Source: Arthrobacter_H sp030452125 | GTDB lineage: Bacteria > Actinomycetota > Actinomycetes > Actinomycetales > Micrococcaceae | Strand: one strand, 5' to 3' | DNA length: 64,000 nucleotides | Assembly (NCBI GenBank): GCA_052379645.1 | Contig: JBQSYU010000014.1 | In this document: in pieces, positions 1-10,000 of the stretch | How the letters are laid out: each line of letters begins with the position of its first letter | How positions within the stretch are numbered: position 1 is the stretch's first letter | The notes under the pieces: generated by a model | Database searches by the model: none | What the model was told of the DNA's origin: nothing | Seen by the model: only the letters and a program-made list of their open reading frames with translations | Made by a program: the position numbers and the translations under genes

Positions 1-26
1 TCGGGGCAGTACCCGGGACGGGCCTC

Positions 27-779
27 CTAGCGCTGGTACCGCTGGACGAAGTTGCGCAGGATCAGGCCCGGCCAGGGGACGTCGGCCGCATGGGCGAGTT
101 CGGTCAACGGGCCGGCCTCCGCGGGATCGAAATAGCCTGCGTCACGGTAGATCCCAATACGCGTGGCCAGCCCGTCTCCGTCGAGCTCCGGATGGAACTG
201 GGTGGCATAGAGATTCGTGCCGATCCGGAACATCTGCACCGGGCAGGGCCCGGAGGTCGCCAACAGGACGGCGTGCCGAGGCAGCGTGGAGACCGCCTCC
301 TTATGTCCGACGAAGGCGTCGAAGGCCGGGGGCATCCCGGCGGTGATCGGATCGCGGGCCCCGGCCCTGGTCAGCTCGATCCGGGAGAGGCCGACGGGTT
401 CGGCATGGGTCCGGTCCACGGTGCCGCCCTGGTGGGTCCCCAGGGTCCCGATGCCGTAGCAGGCGCCAAGGAACGGGAAGTCATGGGCCAGGAGCTGGTC
501 CAGCAATCCCGAGATCTCGGCTTCGACCCGCCGCTGGGTCGGGGATTTGCCGGCCGGGTCATCGGAGGAGTTGAAGGGTCCGCCGCCGAGCAGGATGCCC
601 GAATACGCCCCCAGGTCCAGTGGGGCCGGCAGCGGGGAGGCGCCCAGGGCCACGACCTCCAACAGCGCGGCCGGAAGGTCCGCGGCGGCCAGGAACCCAC
701 GGACCTCGTCCGCGGCGGCCACGGGGTCCTCCCGGGTGGAAAGCAGCAGGAAGGGGCGGGGGCCGGATACGGGGCTCAT
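27..779 (-). CDS. Class I glutamine amidotransferase (GMP synthase-like)
   Basis: This 250-residue protein has the fold signature of stand-alone class I glutamine amidotransferases, which release ammonia from glutamine. The nucleophile is Cys107 in the GACYG motif, and the His/Glu part of the triad is in the QFHPE motif near residue 192. A GGGP loop near residues 65-68 fits the oxyanion region. No synthetase domain is fused, so the acceptor substrate cannot be read from the sequence. It is transcribed away from the SDR gene at 894, so the interval between them is a shared divergent promoter. The family call is firm, the substrate is unknown. Confidence 0.85.
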   Translation of the reverse strand: MSPVSGPRPFLLLSTREDPVAAADEVRGFLAAADLPAALLEVVALGASPLPAPLDLGAYSGILLGGGPFNSSDDPAGKSPTQRRVEAEISGLLDQLLAHDFPFLGACYGIGTLGTHQGGTVDRTHAEPVGLSRIELTRAGARDPITAGMPPAFDAFVGHKEAVSTLPRHAVLLATSGPCPVQMFRIGTNLYATQFHPELDGDGLATRIGIYRDAGYFDPAEAGPLTELAHAADVPWPGLILRNFVQRYQR

Positions 780-844
780 GAGCGAATCCTACGACGTCCG
801 CAGGGGTGGAGTGTCCGCGCGACAGACGCTACAGTTGGATTTGA

Positions 845-860
845 GTTAACAACCATTAAC
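845..860. promoter_or_regulatory. Possible operator (GTTAA-N6-TTAAC)
   Basis: A short inverted repeat, GTTAA-N6-TTAAC, lies 34 bases before the ATG of the SDR gene and inside the divergent promoter region. It is AT-rich against a GC-rich background. A regulator of the lipid-catabolism pair could bind here, but the repeat is short and the identity of any regulator is unknown. Confidence 0.3.
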
Positions 861-893
861 CGGGCGGGTCGATCCGCCCTTTCGGGAGGAACC

Positions 894-1673
894 ATGGACA
901 TCGCCGGGGCCTCGGCCCTCATCACCGGTGGCGCATCCGGCCTGGGTGCCGCCACCGCCAAGAAGCTCTACGACGCCGGGGCCCATGTGGTCCTGCTCGA
1001 CCTGCCCGGATCGGCCGGCGAGGACGCCGCCATCGGACTGGGCGAACGGGCCCGGTTCGTCGCCGCGGACGTGACCAACGAACAGGAGGTCCGGCGCGCC
1101 GTCGAAGTGGCCAGCGACATGGCGCCGCTGCGTGTGCTGGTCAACTGTGCCGGGGTAGCCACCCCGGGCAAGGTCCTCGGCCGGGACGGAGTCCTTCCGC
1201 TGGCCTCCTTCGAGAAGGTCGTGGCCGTGAACCTGATCGGCACCTTCAATGTCGTCCGGCTGGCCGCCGAAGCCATGGCCGGGACCGAACCGATCCTCGA
1301 CGACGAGACCGGGACCGAGGAACGCGGTGTCATCGTGAACACGGCCTCCGTCGCGGCCTTCGACGGGCAGATCGGCCAGCCGGCCTATGCCGCCTCCAAG
1401 GGAGGGGTCGCGGCGATGACCCTCCCGCTGGCCCGCGAATTGGCCCGTCAGCACATCCGGGTCATGTCCATCGCCCCGGGGATCTTCGAAACGCCGATGC
1501 TCGCCGGTCTGCCGCAGGAGGCCCAGGACTCCCTCGGCGCCCAGGTGCCCCACCCCTCACGGTTGGGAAAGCCCGCCGAATACGCCGCGCTGGTGGAGCA
1601 CATCCTGGCCAACCAGATGCTCAACGGTGAGACCATCCGACTCGACGGAGCCATCCGCATGGCCCCGAAATAA
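894..1673 (+). CDS. SDR oxidoreductase, 3-hydroxyacyl-CoA dehydrogenase type 2-like
   Basis: This is a 259-residue short-chain dehydrogenase. The Rossmann motif TGGASGLG is near residues 10-17, NCAG follows near residue 86, and the catalytic YAASK lies near residue 160. The sequence resembles the type 2 3-hydroxyacyl-CoA dehydrogenases (HSD17B10-like), which oxidise 3-hydroxyacyl-CoA with NAD+. The ATG at 894 is chosen because GGGAGGA lies just upstream and the protein then begins directly with the Rossmann strand. The open frame extends upstream only as the antisense shadow of the amidotransferase. An acyl-CoA dehydrogenase follows after 8 bases, which suggests a beta-oxidation or branched-chain catabolic operon. 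Confidence 0.85.
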   Translation: MDIAGASALITGGASGLGAATAKKLYDAGAHVVLLDLPGSAGEDAAIGLGERARFVAADVTNEQEVRRAVEVASDMAPLRVLVNCAGVATPGKVLGRDGVLPLASFEKVVAVNLIGTFNVVRLAAEAMAGTEPILDDETGTEERGVIVNTASVAAFDGQIGQPAYAASKGGVAAMTLPLARELARQHIRVMSIAPGIFETPMLAGLPQEAQDSLGAQVPHPSRLGKPAEYAALVEHILANQMLNGETIRLDGAIRMAPK

Positions 1674-1681
1674 GGAGCGGG

Positions 1682-2881
1682 ATGACCGTGAAGAACGAGG
1701 GCGGCCCTCCTGCCCGCACCACCCGGGAACTAGCCGGGGCCGATTTCCTGGACATCGAGTCGCAACTCGACGAGAGGGAGCGGGCCAAGCTGGCCGAAGT
1801 GCGCGCCTTCGTGGCCGAATACGTCACCGAACATGCCGGGGCGTGGTGGACCGCCGAGGAGTTCCCCTTCGATCTGCTGCCGAGGCTCGGGGCGTTGGGG
1901 GTGAGCACGCCGACCCGGCACGGCTATTCGACGTTGTTCCACGGACTGCTCATCGCCGAGCTGGCCCGGGCCGATGCGTCGTTGGCGACGTTCTTCATGA
2001 TCCACCACGACCTCTTCGTCGAGTCCCTGCATGACTTCGGCACCGAGGGCCAGCGTGAACGCTATCTGGCCGATGCGGCGGCCCTGCGCACCACCGGGGC
2101 CTTCGCGTTGACCGAACCGGAGCACGGTTCCGACGTCGCCAAGGGCATGGAAACCCGGGCCCGCCGGGAGGGCGATGCCTGGATCATCAACGGGGCCAAA
2201 CGCTGGATCGGCAACGGGACGTTCTGTGAGCACCTGCTGCTGTGGGCCCTGGACGAGGACACCGGTGCGGTGCGCGGATTCGTCCTGGACACCTCCCTGC
2301 CCGGGGTGACCACCTCCAAGATCGAGAACAAGATCTCGCTGCGCACCGTGCAGAACGCCGATATCGTGTTGCGGGACGTCCGCGTGATGGAGGAGGACCG
2401 GTTCCCCGGAATCGATTCCTTCGCCGATATCAACCAGTTGCTGCGGTCCAGCCGCATCATGGTCGGCTGGCTCGCCGTCGGACAACAACTGGCGGCCTTC
2501 GACGTGCTGCGGGCCTATGTGTTGGAGCGTGAACAATTCGGCCGGCCGCTGGCCTCCTTCCAGCTCATCCAGCAGAAACTGGCCACCATGCTGGGAAATG
2601 CCACGGCGTCGATGGCGTTGATGACCCAGATCGCCCGGGCGCAGTCCCAGGGGACCGAGAAGATGGAGCAGGCGGCGCTGGCCAAGGCGTTCGCGACCGA
2701 GAGGATGCGCGAATCGGTGGCCCTGGGCCGGGCCGCGATGGGCGGTAACGGGATCGTCACCGATCACCGGATGGCCAGGATCTTCGCCGATGCCGAAGCG
2801 ATCTACACCTATGAGGGCACCCATGACATCAACCTGTTGATCGTCGGCCGGGCCGCCACCGGGATCTCCGCGATCGCCTGA
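1682..2881 (+). CDS. Acyl-CoA dehydrogenase (glutaryl-CoA dehydrogenase-like)
   Basis: This 399-residue FAD enzyme belongs to the acyl-CoA dehydrogenase family, which forms an alpha,beta double bond in an acyl-CoA and passes electrons to ETF. The flavin-side motif AFALTEPEHGSD is near residue 140. The catalytic base is the Glu of YEGTHDIN near the C-terminus, in the position used by glutaryl-CoA dehydrogenases. The family resemblance is to glutaryl-CoA dehydrogenase, but decarboxylation cannot be confirmed by eye. The start ATG at 1682 follows the sequence AAGGAGCGGG that closes the SDR gene, so the two are co-transcribed. Confidence 0.88.
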   Translation: MTVKNEGGPPARTTRELAGADFLDIESQLDERERAKLAEVRAFVAEYVTEHAGAWWTAEEFPFDLLPRLGALGVSTPTRHGYSTLFHGLLIAELARADASLATFFMIHHDLFVESLHDFGTEGQRERYLADAAALRTTGAFALTEPEHGSDVAKGMETRARREGDAWIINGAKRWIGNGTFCEHLLLWALDEDTGAVRGFVLDTSLPGVTTSKIENKISLRTVQNADIVLRDVRVMEEDRFPGIDSFADINQLLRSSRIMVGWLAVGQQLAAFDVLRAYVLEREQFGRPLASFQLIQQKLATMLGNATASMALMTQIARAQSQGTEKMEQAALAKAFATERMRESVALGRAAMGGNGIVTDHRMARIFADAEAIYTYEGTHDINLLIVGRAATGISAIA

Positions 2882-2922
2882 GGCCTGGTTCGAAGGAGGG
2901 CATCGCCGGGCACTACGCTGGG

Positions 2923-3231
2923 GTGGTGCCCTCGTTTCGTGCCCAGCTGAACATCCTGTCCCTGCGTCCGGGCCACCGCCCCGAAGCGGTGATGGACGCG
3001 GCGGTTGCTTCCCTGGCCGAATCCCACCATGTGGAAGCAAACCAGCTCGACATCGTCGCCGGAGTCCCTCGGATCACTGTGCGCTTCACGGTCGAGGAGG
3101 AGGAGTACGACGCCGATCTGCGCGCCGCCCGCTCGGCCGCCGCGCGGATGCGTGCCGCCGTCGAGGGCGTGGCCGCCACCCAACGACTTCTCGTGCTGCG
3201 CCGGGTCCGGGGCCGGTGGACCGCGCTCTAG
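2923..3231 (+). CDS. Small hypothetical protein
   Basis: I do not recognise this 102-residue protein. It is acidic in the middle (an EEEEYD run) and strongly basic at the C-terminus, with a pattern of short strands and an Ala/Arg-rich helix. Two GTG codons in tandem (2923 and 2926) can start it, and GAAGGAGG lies about 25 bases upstream, further than usual. It follows the acyl-CoA dehydrogenase by 41 bases. Its stop codon overlaps that of the convergent membrane-protein gene in a shared CTAG. Codon usage matches the neighbours, so a real gene is likely. Confidence 0.55.
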   Translation: MVPSFRAQLNILSLRPGHRPEAVMDAAVASLAESHHVEANQLDIVAGVPRITVRFTVEEEEYDADLRAARSAAARMRAAVEGVAATQRLLVLRRVRGRWTAL

Positions 3232-4793
3232 AACTCGGTGCGCTGTCCGCGGGCGGCACGGCGCTCGGCATGGCCGATCTGGTATCGGCGGTTCTCCGTG
3301 GCCAGGAGCACGATGAACGCGCACAACCCGCAGACGATCGCCACCGGGGCCGAGGACTGCAGGGTCAGCAGCCGGTCCAGCATGACCCAGAACAGCCCCC
3401 AGGCGAAGCCCAATGCCACCACGATGCGGCCCCGCTCGGACATGGAGAAGCTGGCGGCGGCCCACGTGCACCCGACGATGGTCAGGACGGCCCACAACGA
3501 GGCCGGCAGGAGCAAGGTGAATCCGGCGCGGGTCAGCGCGATGGACAGCGTCGCCGGCAGCAGGACCAGCATCCAGCCCAGGAACAAGGCGGCCGGACCG
3601 TCCACGAACACCCGCTCCACATTCGACCGGGCAGTGCGCTGGTTCATCCGGCGGACCGCATAGACCAGGACGGTGGTCAGCGCCAGGGCCACGACCACCG
3701 ACAGGAACACCAGCGAGGACCGGGCACACAGCAGCCACAACGCCCCCAGCAGCCCGGCCCCGGCCGTGAGGTAGCCGATGTCGCGTTGGCGGTAGGAGGA
3801 CCGCTGGCTCGGATGCCATTGGAAGATCGCATACAGGGCGATCCAGACGAACAGCACGCCCCAGATCATGAACGAATTGCTGTTGGGTGCCAGCAAGGCA
3901 TTTTCGGGGCCGTAGGCCGAGTGGGCGGCCGAATGGGCCGTGGGGCCCCCGAACCAGCCCAGGCCCATGAACCCCAGGACCAGGGTGGCGGCGGCAACCA
4001 CCGTCACGACGAGGCGACGGATCAGATCCGAGCGCTGCTCCGGCGGATCCGGGTCTCTGGAGGGCAGGTTGTAGGGCGGGACGTAGATGGGGCCCTCGTC
4101 GTCGACCCAGAAGGGGCTGGTGTTGCGCAGCTGTTCGGCGGTCCGGGGGACCTCCGCGGCGTCGACGATGGCCTCGCGGGCGTTTTCCACCAACGATTCG
4201 AGGTCGTTGGTGGAGGCCGCCGCCCGGGCCGCGGCCTCTTCGGCGGCCTGCTGGGCCGCTTCGGCCTCGGCGGCCAGTCGGGCTGCTTCCTCCGCCGCGC
4301 GTTTGCGCTCCGCGGAGGCTTCGGCTTCGGCGGCTTCGGCGGCTTCGCGTTCGGCCCGCTGGCGGGACTTCTCCTCGCGGGCCTTGGCCCGGGCGTCGGC
4401 CCGGCGGCGGGAGGCCGCGCGTTGGGCGGCGATGGTCCGTACGGTGCCGGTCTTCGTCCTGCGGGCCAGTTCCTGCCAGTCGGGGGAGTTGATTCCGTCG
4501 AGCCAGGTGTTCAACCGGGTCTTGGCGTTCTCGTCAGGCAGCCTCCCGCGCGTTCCTGCCGCGGCCATATGCCGTGAGGGTGCGTCGGATTCGTTCAGCA
4601 CGCCCTCGGGGTCGCGCGTGGGTTTGGGCGGCAGCGAGGTGGAATGGTTCGTGGGGGAGGCGCCGTCGTGGTGCGGGGGCCGGGGGGAGGACGATTCGGG
4701 GCCCTCGGCACGGGGGGAGGCGGGGGGCTGATGGGCACGCAGACGCTCCAGCGCCTTGGAGGCCGCCGAAGTCTCCTGGCGTGTTTCTGTCAT
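3228..4793 (-). CDS. Coiled-coil membrane protein, TspO-like C-terminal region
   Basis: This 521-residue protein has three parts. Residues 1-120 are Pro/Ser-rich and probably disordered. Residues 125-195 are an Ala/Glu/Arg-rich coiled coil. From residue 261 on there are about eight hydrophobic segments. The stretch NSFMIWGVLFVWIALYAIFQ (residues 306-325) resembles the tryptophan-rich loop and helix of TspO/MBR-type proteins, and the later helices carry many Trp residues. I therefore suggest a TspO-related membrane domain with a cytoplasmic coiled-coil tail, but this is weak homology. Ligand and function are unknown. Confidence 0.6.
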   Translation of the reverse strand: MTETRQETSAASKALERLRAHQPPASPRAEGPESSSPRPPHHDGASPTNHSTSLPPKPTRDPEGVLNESDAPSRHMAAAGTRGRLPDENAKTRLNTWLDGINSPDWQELARRTKTGTVRTIAAQRAASRRRADARAKAREEKSRQRAEREAAEAAEAEASAERKRAAEEAARLAAEAEAAQQAAEEAAARAAASTNDLESLVENAREAIVDAAEVPRTAEQLRNTSPFWVDDEGPIYVPPYNLPSRDPDPPEQRSDLIRRLVVTVVAAATLVLGFMGLGWFGGPTAHSAAHSAYGPENALLAPNSNSFMIWGVLFVWIALYAIFQWHPSQRSSYRQRDIGYLTAGAGLLGALWLLCARSSLVFLSVVVALALTTVLVYAVRRMNQRTARSNVERVFVDGPAALFLGWMLVLLPATLSIALTRAGFTLLLPASLWAVLTIVGCTWAAASFSMSERGRIVVALGFAWGLFWVMLDRLLTLQSSAPVAIVCGLCAFIVLLATENRRYQIGHAERRAARGQRTEF

Positions 4794-4987
4794 GACGTGG
4801 AATCCCCTTTACCCGCTGTTTTCATGGCAATGATTCCTCCCCATACCACCGCTCATAGCCTACCTAATACCGGGGGGCCGTTTGGGGACGTCGGCGCGGA
4901 TTCGGGCCCAGCTGTGGCCGGATCGTGATCCCACTGGCCTCTTTAGCTCCGACGATTGGACGTAACAGCTCCGACATGGTCCTGCCG

Positions 4988-6031
4988 CTAGTGGACGGGA
5001 CCGGGAAATTCGCCCAGGTTCCGTTGCGAGGTGTAGGTGACCGGAGCCCCGGAGAGCGGGTCGGTGAAGGAGATCGAATGCGCCAACAGCTGCAACGGCC
5101 GGGTGAAGTCATCAGGGGCCTTCTCCCACAGGTCCGGGTAGAACGCATCGTTGAGGATGCCCAGCCCCAGGGCCGCCATATGCACCCGCAATTGGTGCGT
5201 CTTGCCCGAATGCGGGCGCAGGCGGAAGAGTCCGACGGCGGTGCCCGCATGGGCTCCGGTGCCCAGGCCGGTGCGCAACAGGTCAATCCGGGTTTCCGCG
5301 TTCGGTTCCCCGGGCTGGGTCAGGGCCAGCAGATGGCCTTTTTCCTTGACCATCCGGTTGCGGTACTCCGCCGGGAAATCGGCGGCGGTCGCCCGGTGGT
5401 TTCCGCTGATCTGCCTCACGGGTTGGCCATGCCGGCCCGGGGCGGAATCCGGGTCCGGTTCCGCCATGGCTGCGGCGGCATCCCAGCCGGGGGGAAGGGC
5501 TGCGACGCAGCGGTATTCCTTCTGGATTCGGCGACGCTCGAAGAGGACCTGGTAGGCACCGCGGGTGGCCGGATTCGTGGAGAAGAGGATGATGCCCGCC
5601 GTGGCCCGGTCGAGCCGGTGCATCGGCACCAGATCCGGTAGGTCCAGCCGGTTGCGCAGACGGACCAGCGCCGATTCCTGGATGAACCGGCCGCCGGGGG
5701 TGCTGGGCAGAAAATGCGGTTTGTCCACGACCAGCAGGTCCTCGTCCTGGAACAGGATCGTTTCGGTGACCGGCAGCACCGGCTCATCGGGGAGGTTGCG
5801 GTAGTACCAGAGGAAATCGTGGTGGCCCAACGGGGTGCTGGTGCTCAACGGTTCGGCGCCCAGGCCCACGACTTCGCCCTCCCGGAAGCGGCGGACGATG
5901 CCTTCGGGGTCGACATGGCCGAAGCGTTCGAGCATGTAGTCCATGACCGTCGCCCAGGGCCCTTCCCGGGGGATGCGCAACCGGGTGGCGTTGACGCCGT
6001 TGCGGACGGGGAGGGGGGATTGCATGGCCAT
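4988..6031 (-). CDS. RluA-family RNA pseudouridine synthase
   Basis: This 347-residue enzyme converts uridine to pseudouridine in rRNA or tRNA. The RluA signature HRLDRATAG is present, with the catalytic aspartate at residue 141. VDKPHFLPSTPGG (from residue 102) and the later HQLRVHMA motif are typical of the family. No S4 domain is obvious at the N-terminus. I choose the ATG at 6031 because the reading frame upstream overlaps the nei gene. A second ATG lies two codons in. It lies 35 bases behind nei, on the same strand. The target uridine cannot be predicted. Confidence 0.88.
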   Translation of the reverse strand: MAMQSPLPVRNGVNATRLRIPREGPWATVMDYMLERFGHVDPEGIVRRFREGEVVGLGAEPLSTSTPLGHHDFLWYYRNLPDEPVLPVTETILFQDEDLLVVDKPHFLPSTPGGRFIQESALVRLRNRLDLPDLVPMHRLDRATAGIILFSTNPATRGAYQVLFERRRIQKEYRCVAALPPGWDAAAAMAEPDPDSAPGRHGQPVRQISGNHRATAADFPAEYRNRMVKEKGHLLALTQPGEPNAETRIDLLRTGLGTGAHAGTAVGLFRLRPHSGKTHQLRVHMAALGLGILNDAFYPDLWEKAPDDFTRPLQLLAHSISFTDPLSGAPVTYTSQRNLGEFPGPVH

Positions 6032-6066
6032 GGAATAAGTTTCCCACGTCGGGGCGACGGCAGGAT

Positions 6067-7011
6067 TCAGGCGAAGGGATCCACCTGGCAGCTGGGGCAG
6101 AAATAGAGGTCGCGTTCGTTCAGGTCGATGCCGCGTTCGCACGGTTCGGCCCCGGGGGCCCGCTGGTGCTCGTCGGTCTTGACCTGTCCGGTGCCGTCGG
6201 CGGGCCGGGGTCCTCCGGCCTCGGGGCCCCGGCGTCCCGCCGGGACCCGGTCCGCCCCGCGCCGTGCCCCGGCGGGCGGGCGTGGCTGGCCGAGCTTGCG
6301 GTGTTCGACGGTGTCCCCGCAGCGCAGGCACGGCTTGCCGGCCCGCCCATAGACCCAGTACTGGTCGCGCATCGGCGGCGTCGTGGTGACCCGGCGCGAG
6401 CGGTCCTTATTGGCATGCATGAGCTGATGGGCCAGATCGACCAGATACACCGGATCGGGCAGCTGCCCCGTGGGGGTGCGGGGGTGCAGGCCCAGCAGGA
6501 AGAGCAGTTCCGAACGGTAGATGTTCCCCAGACCGGCGATGACCCGCTGGTCCAGCAGGGTCAGGGCGATGGGCCGCTCGGGCATCATGGCCAGACGGCG
6601 GTGCACCTCCTCGGCATCCCAGGAGGCCCCCAGCGGATCGGGTCCGAGGTGGCCGACGGCGTCGGGCTCGTCGACGGTGCGGATCACCCGCAGGAAACCC
6701 AGGTCGAAACCGACCGCCTGGAAGTCCGGGTTGCGCAGCACGCACCGTGCCTTGAAGGCCGGGGCCCGCCAGCGCTCGCCGGTGGCGTAGACATCCCAAT
6801 GCCCGTCCATGGACAGGTGGGTGTGGATCGATAGATCGGCCACCCGGATCAGCAGGTGCTTGCCCCGGGAGATCACGGAGGAGACCGTTTGCGAGGCCAG
6901 GTTCAAGGTGGCGTAGGACGGGAGCCGGAAATCGCTGGACTGCAGGGACCTGTTGCTCAGTGCCGCATCGAGCCGACGGGCTGCCCGGTAGATGCTGTCA
7001 CCCTCTGGCAC
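6067..7011 (-). CDS. nei: Nei-type DNA glycosylase/AP lyase (Fpg/Nei family)
   Basis: The protein (314 residues) starts with MPEGDS, the Fpg/Nei catalytic N-terminus in which Pro2 attacks the damaged nucleotide. The H2TH region contains GLGNIYRSE, and a zinc finger ends the protein. It removes oxidised bases and nicks the abasic site. The first zinc-finger pair (CLRC) and the second (CPSC) are separated by about 75 residues of Pro/Gly/Arg-rich sequence, where the family usually has about 20-30, so the finger carries a large insertion. The gene lies just behind lhr on the same strand, an arrangement usual in actinobacteria. Confidence 0.88.
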   Translation of the reverse strand: MPEGDSIYRAARRLDAALSNRSLQSSDFRLPSYATLNLASQTVSSVISRGKHLLIRVADLSIHTHLSMDGHWDVYATGERWRAPAFKARCVLRNPDFQAVGFDLGFLRVIRTVDEPDAVGHLGPDPLGASWDAEEVHRRLAMMPERPIALTLLDQRVIAGLGNIYRSELLFLLGLHPRTPTGQLPDPVYLVDLAHQLMHANKDRSRRVTTTPPMRDQYWVYGRAGKPCLRCGDTVEHRKLGQPRPPAGARRGADRVPAGRRGPEAGGPRPADGTGQVKTDEHQRAPGAEPCERGIDLNERDLYFCPSCQVDPFA

Positions 7012-7095
7012 TGCTGGTCACGTCCTTCGTTGCTGGCCTCATCGCTAGCCCACTAAGTGGAATGGATCACACTATACCGGTCTCCGCAAAACGAC

Positions 7096-10000
7096 TCACG
7101 GGCGGAAGCGCAATCCGTTGGGGGAGGAATGGAATCCCGCGGCCAATAAGGCCCTGGCCAGCGGCGTATCGGGGACGGGGGCCCCATTGGCCTTGTCCAG
7201 GGCGATCCGCTCCACCCGGGCCGTGCGCAGGGCCGCCACGAGCGCCCGGGCGGCGGCCTCGAGTTCGGCCGGCTCCTCGGTGAAGACCAGCGCCGTCCGG
7301 CCGCCGCGTTCCAGGTACAGGCCCAACCGGCCATCGAGCAGGACGACGACGGCGCCGGCCTTGCGTCCCGGGCGTTGCCCGGTGGGGGAGGACCCGTCCT
7401 CTGACGAGCCCACGGTCGGCCAGGGCAGGGCCGCCCCGTAGGGGTTGGCCGGGTCGGTCGCCGCGAGGGCTACCGCTAACGGAACCCTCCCGGGGCCGGC
7501 GGCGGGGGAGACCGCGGACTCCAGATCGGTATCCCGGGTATGCCCGCGCAGCCGGTCCACCGTCGCCGGGACGGAGAACTGGGCGGCCCCGAGGTGTTCG
7601 ATGAAATAGCCTCTGCGGGTCCTGCCCGCTTCCTCCAGCCGGGCCAGGACCCGGTAGAGCCGGCCGAACCCGCCGGGGACGTTCTCCACCATGACCGAAC
7701 CGCGGGTCAGCACGCCGTAGCGGTCGAGCAGGAATTCGGCACCGGCATGGGCCCGGAGGGTGGGATCGGCTTCCGGGGCCGGCAGCAGGGACCAGCGTCC
7801 GGCGGCCTGTGGTTGGGCCGGGGCGATGGGCGCGGTGGCCCCGGCAGCGCCGGGACGCAGCCCGGAGGCATGCATCCCCGGTCCCCGCGGTGAGCGCATC
7901 CGACCCAGCCGGGGCGCCCGGGCCCGGGGTGGGGCCCCGCGGGGTTTATGGGCGGTTCGTCCACCGCCGAGCAGTCCGCGCACCGGGGCGAAGGTGTCGT
8001 TGCCGATCCGACCGGCCCACACCAGCTCCCAGAGGGCGCTCAGCACCGATTCGTCCTGGCCGGTGACCCCCAGGGCCTCGGTGATCTGGCGGAAGAAGTA
8101 GCCGCCGCCGCTGGCCAGGATCTCCAGGAGGCGCACCTGAACCCCGGAAGGCTCGAAATCGGCGTCGGGGTTCAGCGTCAGTGCCGCCTCCTGGGCGGGA
8201 TGCAGGCTGATCCAGCCGTCGTTTCCCGCCAACGTCCCGGCACCGGACCACAACACCTCCCCGGTGGCCATCAGTTCGTCGAGCATCCCCGGCTGGTAAT
8301 CCGCCACCCGGGCCGGGAGCACGAACGCCTCCCAGGCGCTCGCCGGAACCGGCACCCCGGCCAACTGGTCGATCACCGTGGCGACCCCGTCGAGCCCGCG
8401 CAGCTCCTGCCCCACGAACTGCCAGTCGGGAAGGAACCGCCCGAACGTGGCGTCGTCGACCGGTTCGACCTCGGCGCGCAGCGCGGCCAGCGAGCGTCGG
8501 CGGATCCGGCGCAGCACCTCGGCGTCGCACCACTCGCTCGCCGCCGGGGAGCCAGCCGCCGACTCACCGGTGGTGGGACGGAATTCTCCTTCGACCACCC
8601 TCGATTCGGTGCCCAGACGCTTGAGGACCGACAGGACGACGGCGCTGCCCAAGCCCAGCGCGGCGGCGGCCTCGGCCACGGTGAAGGGCCCATGGGTGCG
8701 CCCGTAGCGTCCCACGAGGTCACCCAACGGGTCCGCGACCGGCTCGATGAAGGCCAGCGGGATCCCCATCGGCAACGGGACGCCGAGCCCGTCACGCAAC
8801 CGGGCGGCATCCTCGATCGCCGCCAGCACCGGCCGGCCCGCGAGATTGACCCGTAGGGCACGGTTGCTGCGCACCAGGGCCTCGGCATACCCGGAGGCCT
8901 CGTCCACGGTGGCTGCCGGGCGGGTTGGTCCGGCGTCGGATCCGGTGCCCGCGTCCGCAGCTGCCTCGCCGTCGTCCTGGGCAGGCTCGTCTGCGGATTC
9001 GTCGGCCGGGCGCAGCCGGGCCGCCAGCTCCTCGATCCCCAAGGGCCCGAGCAGACGCAGCAGATCGGCGGCCCCCTCCAGACCCTTGAGCCGGCGGTTG
9101 GGGGATAGCCGTTGGAGTTCGGCTTCGGTGGCCGCGATGACCTCGGGGTCCAGCAGTTCGCGCAATTCGGTGCGGCCCAGCAGGTCGCCCAAGAGTGACG
9201 GGTCGATCGACAGGGCGGCGGCCCGGCGTTCGGCCAGCGGGGAGTCGCCCTCGTAGAGGAATTGGGCGACATAGCCGAAGAGCAGGGTCTGGGCGAAGGG
9301 TGAGGGTTGGCGCGTGGTCGTTTCCACGATCCGCAGCCCCCGGCCCTGCAGTTCGGCGGCGATCGAGCGTAGCGAGGGCAGGTCGTAGACGTCCTGCAGG
9401 CATTCGCGGACCGTCTCGAGGATGATCGGGAAGGAGGGGTATTTCCTGGCCACGTCCAGCAGCTGGGCCGAGCGTTGGCGTTGTTGCCACAGCGGGCTGC
9501 GTTTGGCCGGGTTCTGCCGAGGCAGCAGCAAGGCCCGGGCCGCACATTCGCGGAAACGCGAAGCGAACAGGGCCGAGCCACCCACCTCGTTCGTCACGAT
9601 GGCATCCAGCTCCTCGGGATCGAAGAGGAAGAGCTCGGCCCCGGGCGGCTCGTCGTCCATCATCGGCACACGCAGGACGATCCCGTCGTCGGCGGCCATC
9701 GCCGACCCGTCCATCCCGAAGCGTTCGTGCAGCCGGGCCCCCACGGCCAACGCCCAGGGGGCGTGCACCGGCATGCCAAACGGGGAGTGCAGGACCACCC
9801 GCCAGTCGCCGAGCTCGTCCTGGAAGCGTTCAACCACCAAGGTGGTGTCGCTGGGGATGATGCTGGTGGCTTCCTGCTGTTCGGCCAGGTAACCGGTGAG
9901 GTTGGCCGCGGCCCAGCCGTCCAGGCCGATCGCTGCCAGCCGGGCCCCGGCATCGTCGTCGCCGGCTCCGCCAATTTCGCGGCGGAACCTGCCCAACGCC

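Noticed and set aside
90..893. N-terminal extension of the SDR gene
   Set aside because: The open frame upstream of 894 is the antisense shadow of the amidotransferase; the ATG at 894 has a good ribosome-binding site.
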